64,000 nt of DNA from Advenella mimigardefordensis DPN7 (GTDB taxonomy: Bacteria > Pseudomonadota > Gammaproteobacteria > Burkholderiales > Burkholderiaceae_B): assembly GCF_000521505.1 (NCBI RefSeq), contig NZ_CP003915.1:3596001-3660000 (forward strand). The letters are read 5' to 3'. Position numbers and translations under genes: made by a program. Positions 27,432 to 37,613 of this stretch are shown here, in pieces (the stretch's first letter is position 1; each line of letters opens with the position of its first letter). The notes beneath the pieces are model-generated. The model searched no databases. It saw only the letters and a program-made list of their open reading frames with translations, and had not been told where the DNA came from.

Positions 27432-28937
27432 ATGCCAAGAATCCCTCAGCAAATTGACATTCCGGCACTCGGCGAACTGGATAAAACCCAAGGGCAACTG
27501 GGGCGCCAGCTGGCACAGGCCTTACGCGATGCGGTGCAAAAAGGCAATCTTCGCGCCGGCGATCCGCTACCGTCATCGCGTGCGCTGGCCCAATCGCTTG
27601 GCGTTTCCAGAGGAACGGTTGTCGAAGCTTTTGAGCAACTGCTGGCAGAAGGTATCCTGGAGTCTCATCCCGGCGCCAGCACCCGGGTTTCATGGTCACT
27701 TAAAACATCTTTAAATTCGAAGGTAAGTACAGAAAAGCACGGCCAGGCAACGACACCTGTGGTGCTTTCTGCCGCTGCCACTGCTTTTGCCAACGTAGCA
27801 AAGGAATTTACTCCCTTACCCCAAGTACCATTTGCCGTTTCCGTTCCATTAAGGGGAGCGCAACCCGACGATGCCTGGCGCAAAATCGGTAACCGTATCC
27901 GAGCAAGCCGCGGAAGACCTTCGGGTTATGATGATCCACAGGGCGTACTGGAACTCAGAAAAGCGGTAACAGACTATATTCGACGGTCTCGCTCAGTTCA
28001 TTGTCGACCCGAACAGGTGATTATCACAGGCGGCATTCAACAGGCGCTGTATATTTGCTGCCAGATTCTTTTTGATGCCGGCGATAAAGCATGGGTAGAA
28101 GATCCGGCGTATCGCGGCATTACAGCCATTCTGGAGCATGCCGCAAAACAGCTTAGTATGATCCGTGTCCCGGTTGATGCAGGAGGTATTCAAGTGAACA
28201 CAGGCATCGAGAGAGCGGCCAATGCACGCGCTGCCTTTGTCACGCCGTCACACCAGTATCCTCTGGGTATGCCAATGAGTATGGCGCGCCGCAATGCGCT
28301 GCTTGCCTGGGCACGCACACACAACGCCTGGGTTATCGAAGACGATTACGATAGCGAGCTCCGGTATGCAGGGCACCCGTTCCCTTCCCTGCAAGGACTG
28401 GATCCGAGCCGCGTGATCTATCTCGGTACCTTCAGTAAAATCCTTTTCCCATCGTTACGGCTGGGATACGCGGTCGTACCGGAAGCGCTTGTCAAACCGT
28501 TTTGTGGCGCCCGCATATTGATGGACCGTCATCCGCCCAGTGCCGACCAACATGTACTGGCCGCCTTCATGCAGGAAGGTCATCTGGATCGACACATTCG
28601 CCGGATTCGTAATCTATACGCCCGAAAGCGCAGCCAGCTGATCGAGATGCTGGATCGGATTATTCCACTTGAATTAGGCCAGCGACAACCCAGCGATCAG
28701 GGAATGCATATCGTATTCTGGCTGGCCAACGACATGGACGACGTGGCGGTCGCCGCCCAGGCAGTTGCCATCGGCGTGGCCGTAAGGCCCGTATCACCTA
28801 CTTTCTCGAACAAATTGAAACGCCCTGGATTGATTTTGGGCTTAGGCGATTTTGAAACTGCAAAAATGGAACCCGCTGTGCAGAAGCTGTTGAACATTAT
28901 TCGTTCAACGCCAAGAAAACCGGTCACCCGCAGATAG
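27432..28937 (+). CDS. MocR/PdxR-type GntR regulator with aminotransferase domain
   Basis: A 501-residue fusion. The N-terminal GntR winged helix spans about residues 10-80 (LRAGDPLPSSRALAQSLGVSRGTVVEAFEQL in pieces), and the rest is a fold-type I aminotransferase domain with EDDYDSELRYAG and the PLP lysine in LGTFSKILFPSLRLGY. MocR proteins sense PLP or amino compounds. I chose ATG 27432 because the conserved MPRIPQQID start lies there; the longer reading begins in the promoter. Divergent from paiB-like. The last codons run into a 7-bp tandem repeat. Confidence 0.9.
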   Translation: MPRIPQQIDIPALGELDKTQGQLGRQLAQALRDAVQKGNLRAGDPLPSSRALAQSLGVSRGTVVEAFEQLLAEGILESHPGASTRVSWSLKTSLNSKVSTEKHGQATTPVVLSAAATAFANVAKEFTPLPQVPFAVSVPLRGAQPDDAWRKIGNRIRASRGRPSGYDDPQGVLELRKAVTDYIRRSRSVHCRPEQVIITGGIQQALYICCQILFDAGDKAWVEDPAYRGITAILEHAAKQLSMIRVPVDAGGIQVNTGIERAANARAAFVTPSHQYPLGMPMSMARRNALLAWARTHNAWVIEDDYDSELRYAGHPFPSLQGLDPSRVIYLGTFSKILFPSLRLGYAVVPEALVKPFCGARILMDRHPPSADQHVLAAFMQEGHLDRHIRRIRNLYARKRSQLIEMLDRIIPLELGQRQPSDQGMHIVFWLANDMDDVAVAAQAVAIGVAVRPVSPTFSNKLKRPGLILGLGDFETAKMEPAVQKLLNIIRSTPRKPVTRR

Positions 28938-28957
28938 CAGATAGCAGATAGCAGATA
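28931..28957. repeat. 7-bp tandem repeat at the 3' end of the MocR-type gene
   Basis: CAGATAG occurs about four times in a row (the last copy ends in CAGATAA). It includes the stop codon of the upstream gene, so copy-number changes could alter neither the protein body nor the downstream gene much. Confidence 0.8.
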
Positions 28958-28994
28958 ATATTGCCTCACAACAAATAGGCCATCTGCAATCCGG

Positions 28995-30611
28995 CTATAT
29001 TCCCTTCAGAATCCATTCTGCGGCCTTCTCTGCAATCATTAAAGTCGGGCTATTCGTATTGCCGCTGGTAATCGTGGGCATGACACTCGCATCCACCACA
29101 CGCAGTCCAGCCACCCCACGGACACGAAGATGACTATCCACAACGGCCATCGGATCATCTGGCCGCCCCATTTTAGCGGTTCCGACCGGATGGAAAATCG
29201 TGCTCGCGATATCTCCAGCCAGGCGGATCAAATCTTCATCGCTCTCATACTGTACCCCCGGCTTGTATTCCTCTGGCTGAAAACGAGCCAGCGCAGGCTG
29301 TGCAACGATACGGCGTGTGACGCGTATCGAATCAACGGCCACCTGCCGATCCTCATCGGTACTGAGATAGTTTGGTGCGATCGCAGGCGCATGATCGAAT
29401 GTCGAACTTTTTATGCGAACCGAACCACGACTGGTGGGGTTCAGATTACACACACTGGCGGTAAACGCCGGGAAACGGTGTAGCGGTTCACCGAAAGCAT
29501 CCAGCGACAAAGGCTGCACATGGTATTCGAGATTTGGCCAGTGATAGCTCGACGAGCTACGTGTGAAAGCGCCCAGCTGTGACGGCGCCATGCTCATTGG
29601 CCCACTGCGTCTGAGCAAATATTCCAACCCAATCCGCATTTTTCCATGCAGCGATGAGGCCAGCACGTTAAGCGTAGGTGCGCCTGTGATCTTGAACACC
29701 GTGCGGATCTGTAGATGATCCTGCAGGTTCTCCCCTACTCCGGGCAAATCTGCAACCACCGGAATATCATGCTGTTGCAGCAACTGAGCCGGGCCAATGC
29801 CCGATAGCTGGAGCAACTGTGGCGAACCAATGCTGCCGGCGCATAGAATCACCTCCCGTGTCGCAGAAATGGATCTCACTTCCTGTCCGGTCCACAATTG
29901 CGCTCCCGTGCACCTGAACCGGCCATCGTCCTGCTTTTGGGTAATCAACTTCATGACCTGAACATTTGTCATGATTTGAAGATTCTGCCTGGCTGAGCGA
30001 ATGGAACGCAGAAACGCCTTGGCGGTATTCCAGCGCCAGCCATTTTTCTGGTTCACCTCAAAGTAACCCACGCCCTCATTACTGCCCCGATTGAAATCCG
30101 GCGAATGCGGCAGCCCGGCTTCCTGAGCCGCCTGAGCGAACGCATCCAATATATCCCAGCGCAAGCGCTGTTTCTCCACGCGCCACTCACCATTTGCGCC
30201 ATGCAAGTCGCTTGCGCCTGCGTGGTGATCTTCATGCCGTTTGAAGGTGGGCACCACATTCTCCCAACACCAGGCATCGTCTCCCGTCAGGCTCGCCCAC
30301 TGGTCATAATCGCGCGACTGCCCTCGCATATAAATCATGCCGTTGATGCTGGAGCTTCCCCCCAGCGTCCTGCCACGCGGGTAACGCAAGCTGCGACCAT
30401 TCAGCCCGGCATCGGGTTCGGTGTTATAAAGCCAGTCGGTACGCGGGTTGCCGATGCAATACAGGTAGCCTACTGGAATATGAATCCAGGGGTAATTGTC
30501 TTTACCGCCCGCCTCAATGAGCAATACTTTTTGGGAGGGATCCTGACTAAGGCGATTGGCCAGCAGGCTTCCTGCTGTTCCCGCACCAATAACGATGTAA
30601 TCGAAGGTCAT
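28995..30611 (-). CDS. GMC-family FAD oxidoreductase (choline/alcohol dehydrogenase-like)
   Basis: A 538-residue GMC flavoprotein: FDYIVIGAGTAGSLLANRLS at the start for the FAD pyrophosphate, RGRTLGGSSSINGMIYMRG as GMC signature 1, GSIGSPQLLQLSGIGPA as signature 2, and the C-terminal active-site region with FHPVGTAKMG containing the catalytic His. It is most like bacterial alcohol/choline dehydrogenase homologues. The start at 30611 is where the conserved fold begins. It is convergent with the MocR-type gene and divergent from the LysR regulator at 30899, which may control it. Confidence 0.9.
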   Translation of the reverse strand: MTFDYIVIGAGTAGSLLANRLSQDPSQKVLLIEAGGKDNYPWIHIPVGYLYCIGNPRTDWLYNTEPDAGLNGRSLRYPRGRTLGGSSSINGMIYMRGQSRDYDQWASLTGDDAWCWENVVPTFKRHEDHHAGASDLHGANGEWRVEKQRLRWDILDAFAQAAQEAGLPHSPDFNRGSNEGVGYFEVNQKNGWRWNTAKAFLRSIRSARQNLQIMTNVQVMKLITQKQDDGRFRCTGAQLWTGQEVRSISATREVILCAGSIGSPQLLQLSGIGPAQLLQQHDIPVVADLPGVGENLQDHLQIRTVFKITGAPTLNVLASSLHGKMRIGLEYLLRRSGPMSMAPSQLGAFTRSSSSYHWPNLEYHVQPLSLDAFGEPLHRFPAFTASVCNLNPTSRGSVRIKSSTFDHAPAIAPNYLSTDEDRQVAVDSIRVTRRIVAQPALARFQPEEYKPGVQYESDEDLIRLAGDIASTIFHPVGTAKMGRPDDPMAVVDSHLRVRGVAGLRVVDASVMPTITSGNTNSPTLMIAEKAAEWILKGI

Positions 30612-30898
30612 GTTGTCTACCATCATTTGTGTTTTTAATTTAGATACGTGCGTGACGTCATGTCTGCGCTTCCGTGTATTGCGCCTATATCACCGAATTC
30701 GTGAGTAGTTTTCGCAATCCGGCGACATAACACCCCTGTAAACAGGACTCGTATATAGCGATATCCGGCGTATCCAGGAGGTTCTAACTATTTTCCCTAC
30801 TCATCCTATTTTTTTGTAAATGCGATTTTGCCCTAAATATTTTGCAGAATCCAATGAGTATTTCTTGTAAGAACTATAAAAATATCAAATAATGCTGT

Positions 30899-31816
30899 AT
30901 GAATGAATCCCAGGCAAAATCCATCGATATTCAGGCTTTACGTGCTTTCTTCACCGTGGCGCGTGAGGGCAATGTCTCGCGCGCAGCAGAAAAACTCCAC
31001 CGCAGTCAACCGGCTGTGAGCCTGCAACTCAAATCACTGGCAGACGCCACCGGGCTTCAATTGCTGGATCGTACTGCGCAGGGCATGATACTTACGTCCG
31101 ATGGAGCGACACTGCTCCCATTCGCAGAAAAAGTGCTTTTTGCAATGAGTGAATTCGCGCATACCGCCGCGACGTTACACAGCCCGGTACATGGTCACTT
31201 GCGTCTTGGAACCATTCTTGATCCCGAGTTTACGCGCCTGGGCGCCTTCCTGAATCAATTGGTCAATACCCGGCCCTTGCTCAAGACACAACTGCACCAC
31301 GGCATGAGCGGCGACATATTGGCACTCATTAACAAAGGCGAACTGGATGCGGGTTTCTTTTTAGATGTGCCTGAAGAGCCCATCGGCCCGCCAATTATTC
31401 GCAAAACACTGACCCGCTTTACCTATCGGGTATTGGCTCCGGCAGGCTGGCGACCTCAGGTAGAAAACAAAGACTGGAAAGCACTGGCCGCCCTGCCCTG
31501 GTTGGCAACGCTCCCCATAAGCGTACATAATCGCCTGCAAAAGAAAGTCTTTGGCCCCAACTCACTCACGGGCCTGGAACCCAGGCGCGTGGCGTTGGTG
31601 GACCAGGAAGCCTCTATGCTTGATCTGGTGCGTAGCGGAATAGGATTATCATTGATTAGGGATTCGATTGCGATGCGGGAAATGCAAACCCGGGGTTTGG
31701 TTATTGCCAATGCTGTATCGCTGGAGTGTGAGCTGAGTTTTTTGTGCCTGGCGGAGCGCCAGGCCGACCCGGTTATTGCAGCGGCGTGGGCGGCGCTGGA
31801 TGAGATTTGGGGTTAG
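30899..31816 (+). CDS. LysR-family transcriptional regulator
   Basis: A 305-residue LysR protein: QALRAFFTVAREGNVSRAAEKLHRSQPAVSLQLKSL in pieces is the winged HTH, followed by LQLLDRTAQGMILTSDGATLL. The effector domain is complete. It is divergent from the GMC oxidoreductase gene, with about 270 bp between them, so that gene is the probable target. The start has no strong ribosome site. Confidence 0.87.
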   Translation: MNESQAKSIDIQALRAFFTVAREGNVSRAAEKLHRSQPAVSLQLKSLADATGLQLLDRTAQGMILTSDGATLLPFAEKVLFAMSEFAHTAATLHSPVHGHLRLGTILDPEFTRLGAFLNQLVNTRPLLKTQLHHGMSGDILALINKGELDAGFFLDVPEEPIGPPIIRKTLTRFTYRVLAPAGWRPQVENKDWKALAALPWLATLPISVHNRLQKKVFGPNSLTGLEPRRVALVDQEASMLDLVRSGIGLSLIRDSIAMREMQTRGLVIANAVSLECELSFLCLAERQADPVIAAAWAALDEIWG

Positions 31817-31860
31817 GGTGATATCATAAATAACACCAGTCCATTCTTAGAGAGAAGGCC

Positions 31861-32016
31861 ATGCATTTAGTCCTATTTCTATCGGCTTTTGGTGCCATTA
31901 TTGCGGTTGCAATGATCGGTGCAAACTGGCTTGATAAAAGACAACGGGTGGTCTCGGAACCGGTCAAGCCTTTGGTGTTACCAAGTCAGTCCAAATTTGC
32001 GAAATATTTTAAGTGA
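31861..32016 (+). CDS. small single-pass membrane protein
   Basis: A 51-residue ORF with AGAAGG right before its ATG. The first half is one hydrophobic helix (LVLFLSAFGAIIAVAMIGAN), followed by a charged tail with KRQR and ending in FAKYFK. It starts 44 bp after the LysR stop and may share its transcript. Family not recognised; the good ribosome site and helix support it as real. Confidence 0.5.
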   Translation: MHLVLFLSAFGAIIAVAMIGANWLDKRQRVVSEPVKPLVLPSQSKFAKYFK

Positions 32017-32032
32017 TGAACGGAGTAGTTTC

Positions 32033-33091
32033 TTACTGATCAAATACCTTCCGCAATTCTTCTGTTGATGTTTTGCCGTCCTGGATGGCAAGCATCAATA
32101 GAATTCGAGCTTTTTGAGGGCTGCGGCCGCCCGCCATGACGGCCCCCGCATCAAATGTCGTTTTTCCGCCTCCATCGAACCCGTAGACTGGTAAAGTTCG
32201 ACCGTTGGGAACGCGGGTAGAGATGACAACGGGAACTTGCTTTGCCAGAGCATACTTGACACCTTCGAACATAGAAACATTCATATTTCCCATGCCTACA
32301 GCTTGAATCACGATTCCTTTTGCGCCAGTATCTACGGCATATTTAATGTATTTTCCATCTGCTTCGGCGTACATTTGAAAAATATCAACTTTGGGGAAGT
32401 CTTCTGCTTTGGCGCTGATGTCGATGTGCTGTCGACGTAATGGCGCGTTCGAGAAAATTACCCGATCGTCCCAAACTTCTCCAAGAAAGCCGAAATCACC
32501 CGATTTAAAGGTTTCTACATTTGCAGTATGCGTTTTTGTGACATTGCGAGCCGCGTTGATTTGATTGTTCATGGCAACCATGACTCCTTTGTCTTTGGCT
32601 TGATCATTAACCGCAATGCGAACCGCATTCAGCAAATTGCGCGGTCCGTCAAAATCAGACGAAGATGCGTTACGTTGAGCGCCAATCATCACTACCGGTT
32701 TATTCGATTTAACAGTTAAATCAAGCCAGTAGGCGGTTTCGTCCATGGTATCAGTGCCTTGTGCCACCACAACCCCGGATACATCAGAACGTGCTAACGC
32801 ATCCTCGACCGCCTTGGTTAACCGAATCCACCAATCTACCGTAATGTAGTTGGCTGACATTTTTGAAAAATTATTAACTTCAATACGAGCATATTTAGAC
32901 ACATCCGGAACGGTCTGCAACAAATCATCGCCCGTAATCGCAGGCACAACGCCTTTGGTAACCGGATCTACCTTCATTGCGATGGTACCGCCAGTAGCGA
33001 TAAACTGCACAATAGGCTTGTCTTGCGCATTCGTCACGCCCATTATTGCGGCACAACACATACCCAATATGAATGATGGAATTAATTTCAT
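32033..33091 (-). CDS. ansB: periplasmic type II L-asparaginase/glutaminase
   Basis: A 352-residue enzyme with a signal peptide (LGMCCAAIMGVTNAQD). Both active-site signatures are present: IATGGTIAMK with the first catalytic Thr and VVAQGTDTMDETAYWL with the second Thr-Asp pair. Length and signal fit the secreted type II enzymes that hydrolyse asparagine and often glutamine to the acids and ammonia. It is monocistronic. Confidence 0.93.
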   Translation of the reverse strand: MKLIPSFILGMCCAAIMGVTNAQDKPIVQFIATGGTIAMKVDPVTKGVVPAITGDDLLQTVPDVSKYARIEVNNFSKMSANYITVDWWIRLTKAVEDALARSDVSGVVVAQGTDTMDETAYWLDLTVKSNKPVVMIGAQRNASSSDFDGPRNLLNAVRIAVNDQAKDKGVMVAMNNQINAARNVTKTHTANVETFKSGDFGFLGEVWDDRVIFSNAPLRRQHIDISAKAEDFPKVDIFQMYAEADGKYIKYAVDTGAKGIVIQAVGMGNMNVSMFEGVKYALAKQVPVVISTRVPNGRTLPVYGFDGGGKTTFDAGAVMAGGRSPQKARILLMLAIQDGKTSTEELRKVFDQ

Positions 33092-33267
33092 GTCTACCCC
33101 TCGCTGATTTTAGTTGTGTTTGTTTTGAATCATTCTGAACGCCTCCAGGCTTCCGATAATGCCAACAACATGCATCATCTGTTCCGAATCTTGTCCTTAA
33201 AGCTAAGTGCTTCGCAGCCCGATACCCTACCCTTATCTCGCCTGAAAAGCGCTAACCAGAATATCTG

Positions 33268-33534
33268 TCAGGTGCCGTCGGTTTTCTTTTTCAGCATCGC
33301 GCGAATCTGTTCTACAGTCATCATACTGGAAGGATCATCTTTTGATTTATCGTATGCAGACACTACTGAGGTCCTTAACCAGTTTTCAATTGCACGATCC
33401 TTCGCAATCAGAGCTCGTATGCCATCTGTAATTACCTCATCCTCAGAGGCGTATTCACCCGATATCACTTTATTTTTTATATAGGTAACCATTTCGAGTG
33501 GCAAGGTGATACTTAATTTTTGAGTCTTGCTCAT
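33268..33534 (-). CDS. ParD-like ribbon-helix-helix protein, orphan antitoxin
   Basis: An 88-residue protein with an N-terminal ribbon-helix-helix: KLSITLPLEMVTYIKNKVISGEYASEDEVITDGIR in pieces, the pattern of ParD antitoxins, followed by a charged tail ending EQIRAMLKKK. ATG 33534 is chosen because AGGGGAAG lies just before it. ParD is normally followed by ParE, but the 175 bp downstream hold only a broken frame with no clear ParE features, so this is an orphan or its toxin has been lost. Confidence 0.7.
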   Translation of the reverse strand: MSKTQKLSITLPLEMVTYIKNKVISGEYASEDEVITDGIRALIAKDRAIENWLRTSVVSAYDKSKDDPSSMMTVEQIRAMLKKKTDGT

Positions 33535-33670
33535 GTCTTCCCCTGCGCTCAATAGAATTGAGTTTTATTATACCGCTATCAATGCGGCTCGAAAGAAGCC
33601 CGTTATTACTCTAATGTATCGCATCCAGCGCCCATAGCCGATTGTCGGACTTCGGCTACGCACGTCCCCT

Positions 33671-34534
33671 TCACTCAGGTTCCGACATCACAGCACGTTC
33701 ACGGAACCAGTGTGCCGTAGCTTCGTCAACCGGAAAAAACGATTCGATCCGCAACTCGTGCACCGTCACGTCCTGCGGGGTGCCCATGGTGGCAATTGAG
33801 GTGAACAAATTTAGCGCAATACCCTCCTTGCGAATCTGCATCGGCAGGAAAGGCAGCGCGCGCGCATCGAGGTTAGCCAGGCGGCTCGTCTCGCTGATCC
33901 CTGGCAATGCGGTCAATTCAGCGAGCAGGTTCGCCGCCTCGCTCCCGAGGCCATCACTCATCGCTTCATGCTGAATCCAATGCAGCATGTCGGCGCAGAC
34001 ATCTTCCCAGTTCTGCAGGTGCTTGCGAACGCCATTCGGATCGAGCATCAGTTTCAGTACATTGACACCCTCGCGTGGCAGTGGCGCGTCATCAGGCATA
34101 TCAAGCAGCCAGCGCATCATCATGGCCGCCGGCGCATTAACCATCACGAGATTCCACAGTCGATCGACTACCAGCGCCGGATACGGGGCTTGCTGAGCCA
34201 GCATGAAGTCCAGAGCCTGCTTCACTGCGGCCAGTTCCGGATCGGACAGGCGGCGCTCCAGGTAGGCCGGCGCATAACCGGCCGCCAGCAACATCACGTT
34301 GCGCTCGCGCAGCGGGATGTCCAGGACGATGCCAAGTTTCAGAACCATCTCGCGGCTCGCCTGCGAACGGCCGTTTTCAAGAAAGCTGATGTGCCGCTGC
34401 GAGATACCGCTCTCGCTCGACAGCCGAAGCTGGGTATAGCCACGCTTGTCACGCCAGTAGCGCAATGCCGTGGCGAAATCGGCAAAGTAGCGGCTATCGC
34501 GCTCACTCTGCCGGACATGCTCCTGTTGTTCCAT
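33671..34534 (-). CDS. XRE-type regulator with MmyB-like ligand-binding domain
   Basis: A 287-residue protein: N-terminal Cro/CI helix-turn-helix (LRYWRDKRGYTQLRLSSESGISQRHISFLENGRSQ in pieces) and a C-terminal MmyB-like PAS-type domain with PALVVDRLWNLVMVNAPA and RIESFFPVDEATAHW-like motifs. Such regulators bind small ligands and control neighbouring enzymes. A GGAG lies 5 nt before the chosen ATG. It is divergent from the DUF1330 gene, its likely target. Confidence 0.88.
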   Translation of the reverse strand: MEQQEHVRQSERDSRYFADFATALRYWRDKRGYTQLRLSSESGISQRHISFLENGRSQASREMVLKLGIVLDIPLRERNVMLLAAGYAPAYLERRLSDPELAAVKQALDFMLAQQAPYPALVVDRLWNLVMVNAPAAMMMRWLLDMPDDAPLPREGVNVLKLMLDPNGVRKHLQNWEDVCADMLHWIQHEAMSDGLGSEAANLLAELTALPGISETSRLANLDARALPFLPMQIRKEGIALNLFTSIATMGTPQDVTVHELRIESFFPVDEATAHWFRERAVMSEPE

Positions 34535-34807
34535 GCAATCTCCATGCTCAATTGCTGCCACACGACACGTCGGACTTTCGTTCCAAATGCTAGCACATTG
34601 AGCGACAATCCGGGCTGGGGTGCCTGCAATGGCTATCTCGATCGTTTAAGCGATTAGAAGTACACCAAATACACCAGCGCATGACACACGACGTTATTAC
34701 CTCTGAGGTCATCGACGTACAGGATCGGCTGGTTGACAATGGTCATCACATCGTCGCAACACGTTACGTCGTTGCGCATTTATCAACGCCATCCTCAGGA
34801 GTCATTC

Positions 34808-35128
34808 ATGCCAGCTTATGCCGTCGCCATCCTTTCCGAAACGCACCTGAACGACGAGATCCGCGCCTATCTTGAGCAAATCGACTCGACACTCCAGCCG
34901 TTCGCAGGCCAGTTCATCATCCACGGCGGGCCGTATTTTCCGTTGGAGGGCGAGCCGACGGCGGACCTGATCGTCGTTCAGTTTCCCGATATGGACCATG
35001 CGTCGCGCTGGTATGCTTCAGCGGCCTATCAGGCGATAAAACCATTAAGGGCAGCAAACAGCGTTGGGGCCGTGTTTCTTGTCCAGGGTGTGCCGACAGA
35101 CCACCGGGCTATGGATATTCTTGCCTGA
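34808..35128 (+). CDS. DUF1330 family protein
   Basis: A 106-residue alpha/beta-barrel protein (DUF1330): MPAYAVAILSETHLNDE at the start, FIIHGGPYFPLEGE in the middle and FPDMDHASRWYASAAYQAIKPLR towards the end are the family motifs. AGGAG lies 6 nt before ATG 34808; the upstream in-frame ATG has no such site. The family function is unsettled. It is divergent from the MmyB-type regulator. Confidence 0.8.
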   Translation: MPAYAVAILSETHLNDEIRAYLEQIDSTLQPFAGQFIIHGGPYFPLEGEPTADLIVVQFPDMDHASRWYASAAYQAIKPLRAANSVGAVFLVQGVPTDHRAMDILA

Positions 35129-35304
35129 GCGGTGGGTCAGCGGCCTGATACAGGCGAGAAAGTGCTGTTCTGAATAGATCATACGTGTTCAATGGTTTTG
35201 AGCACGTATGGTCTTGCTTATTCTACTTACTGAAAAAGTACGTCGGCCTGATGCTTACGATAAAAGTGAGGAGCACCTCAATATATGTAAGCCATTTTCG
35301 GATG

Positions 35305-36282
35305 CTATTTACTTAACTCAAGTTTTTTCAATAAATCCGAATACAACGCCACTTCCCGATCAACCACTTTTTGGAACTCACTATTGGAAATGGGATTTAT
35401 ACCTAAACCCATGCCCTGATATCTCGCTTTTGCGTCTGGCGTTTGTAAATATTCCTGAGCAGCTTTTTCAATTACAGCAAGGGTCTCGGGAGAGGCGCCT
35501 TTTGGAGCCATTAGTCCGATCCAGGATGCTATATCAAAATCTTTAAGTTCTGTTACCTCAGCAATTGTCGGGACATCAGGAATTGATGCACTGCGTTCCT
35601 TGGAGGATATACCATACGCCCTGATCTTGCCGGATTTTAATAACCCTGCTATTGAGGCAACAGTATCAAACATATACGTAACGCGTCCGGACTGAACATC
35701 AGTCAGCGCCGTCGAACTACCTTTATAAGGTACATGGACAGCCTGAATCCCATTGCCCAGATTGAACGATTCCGCCATCAAATGAGTGGCCGAGCCGTTT
35801 CCTGAGGATGCAAAGGTGTACTTGCCTGGATTTTCCTTAAGCAACTGAATCAATTCATTAATATTTTTCGCGGGGAAATCTGCGGCCGTGACTAAGACAG
35901 ACGGGCTCTTGGCAATCATGGCTGCCGGCACAAAATCGGATGCCCCATACGATGTGTCATTCAAAAATGGACTAATGATGACCGAGCCGGTGGATGCAGC
36001 AAGAAGGGTGTACCCGTCGCTCTTGGCGCGCGCCACGTAAGCACTGCCAACAACCCCGCCAGCCCCTGCCTTGTTGGAGATAAAAAATGTTTTGCCCAGC
36101 TTTTCTGAAAGCTCATTGGCAAGTGCTCGAGCCGCAATATCAGTAGCTTGCCCGGCGGTCCACGGCACCACAATTTCGACCGTCTTATTAGGGTAACGCT
36201 CTTGCGCCCAACTAGCACCAGCTCCCATCATCACAACCGTGAGTGCTACTCTGGCAATATTGTATTTTACAGTACCAAACAT
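35305..36282 (-). CDS. Bug-type solute receptor 3
   Basis: A 325-residue periplasmic receptor: signal peptide (VALTVVMMGAGASWAQ), then VEIVVPWTAGQATDIAARALANEL in pieces. The carboxylate-binding loop reads TAGQATD instead of the usual xGGxxD, a noticeable deviation. The hinge region ASWIGLMAPKGAS is regular. It lies 47 bp after an esterase gene on the same strand, so the two probably form an operon for uptake and hydrolysis of an ester or acid. Confidence 0.88.
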   Translation of the reverse strand: MFGTVKYNIARVALTVVMMGAGASWAQERYPNKTVEIVVPWTAGQATDIAARALANELSEKLGKTFFISNKAGAGGVVGSAYVARAKSDGYTLLAASTGSVIISPFLNDTSYGASDFVPAAMIAKSPSVLVTAADFPAKNINELIQLLKENPGKYTFASSGNGSATHLMAESFNLGNGIQAVHVPYKGSSTALTDVQSGRVTYMFDTVASIAGLLKSGKIRAYGISSKERSASIPDVPTIAEVTELKDFDIASWIGLMAPKGASPETLAVIEKAAQEYLQTPDAKARYQGMGLGINPISNSEFQKVVDREVALYSDLLKKLELSK

Positions 36283-36328
36283 TTTTGTCTCCCAGATTAA
36301 AATCTTATTGTCCTTAGAATTTTCTTAC

Positions 36329-37276
36329 CTATCGTTCTGCTTGATAAAATCGCGCTTTTAGCAGCGACGCTGCTTCTCTAATTGCCTCAAACGCTTCGGG
36401 AACAATCAACCCTCGTGTCACGAACCCATGAATCTGTCCTGTGAATCGGCGCAATGTCACCTTTACGCCCGCTTGCGCTAAACGCAATGCATAAGCCTCG
36501 CCTTCGTCCACCAAGGGATCAAAGCCGGCTGTGATAACTAACGCTTCGGGCAATCCTGACAGATCGTCGAAATTGATTGGGGAAGCTCTCCAGTCTTTCT
36601 TTTCAGAATCGCTCGTGAAATATTGTGCCGCATAGAACTCAATATTCTTTTTCGTCAGCAAGTAGCCGGATTGGAAACGACGTTTACTTTCGTAATCGTT
36701 AAATTGATCAGTAACGGGATATAGCAGTATCTGAAGAGCAACGCTCGGCAACCCAGAACGCTTCATATCAATTGCAGCCACTGTCGCCAGGTTTGCCCCT
36801 GCACTGTCACCCATCAGCGCCATTCTGTTTTCATCAATGTCGAGTTCGACTGCATGGGCACGTACCCAGTGAACGGCATAGATAGCGTCCTCTACTGCAG
36901 CGGGAAATTTGCTTTCTGGAGCACGACGATAATCAACAGCAATCACGACACAACCAGACTCCTTGCATATTTGTCGGCAAACTACATCGTGACTTTCCAG
37001 ATCACCTAATACAAAGCCACCACCGTGAAAGAAGATGATCACCGGAGCTTTAGCCATGGCAGCGTGAGCTCTGTAAGTTCTGACTCGGATACCACCCGCA
37101 GGTCCATCAATAACAGAATCTAAGACGCTTGGCAATTGTGGAGGGCTGGGTTGCAAGTGTGCCCGCTGTGCATTTGATAGATCGCGCAATTGCGCGACAG
37201 GAATCTGATCAGGTGATGGATTATTCTGCTTCTGAGAAAAGTCAATTAAGGCTTGGGCACTCTGATCCAGCTTCAT
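36329..37276 (-). CDS. alpha/beta hydrolase, hormone-sensitive-lipase-type esterase
   Basis: A 315-residue hydrolase of the HSL family: oxyanion motif IIFFHGGGFVLGD, nucleophile motif LMGDSAGANLA with the Ser, Asp in TAGFDPLVDEG and His in GQIHGF. It has no signal peptide, so it is cytoplasmic. First gene of an operon with a Bug receptor. Substrate is likely a short-chain ester. Confidence 0.9.
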   Translation of the reverse strand: MKLDQSAQALIDFSQKQNNPSPDQIPVAQLRDLSNAQRAHLQPSPPQLPSVLDSVIDGPAGGIRVRTYRAHAAMAKAPVIIFFHGGGFVLGDLESHDVVCRQICKESGCVVIAVDYRRAPESKFPAAVEDAIYAVHWVRAHAVELDIDENRMALMGDSAGANLATVAAIDMKRSGLPSVALQILLYPVTDQFNDYESKRRFQSGYLLTKKNIEFYAAQYFTSDSEKKDWRASPINFDDLSGLPEALVITAGFDPLVDEGEAYALRLAQAGVKVTLRRFTGQIHGFVTRGLIVPEAFEAIREAASLLKARFYQAER

Positions 37277-37613
37277 TTCTGGCTCCGTATTAACGAATAA
37301 TTAGGAGAAAAGCGTATGCTTTTCAGTGAACAGAACCGCTTTACCCTTAAAGCCATTGCATACGCGATACAAAGTGCCATTGAGCGAACCTGTAATATGG
37401 CATTAAGGATAGATGAACGAATCGACAATGTCTCTGCACGAATTTAGACAACCCCCATGTTGACCAAAACGCTTCAGGGTAGAAACAAGAGATATTATGG
37501 TAATTCGCTTTTAATCAAAGGGAATTAAATTAAAATTAATTCATTATTAACTTTTTATTAACTTTTTATTAACTATTCAATAGATAGAATGTATTGAATA
37601 AAACCTTATTCTG
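37277..37613. other. AT-rich intergenic region with short tandem repeat
   Basis: No gene seen. At 37545-37574 an 11-bp unit, TATTAACTTTT, occurs about 2.7 times. This AT-rich stretch lies directly before the truncated IS3 remnant and may mark the insertion junction. Confidence 0.5.
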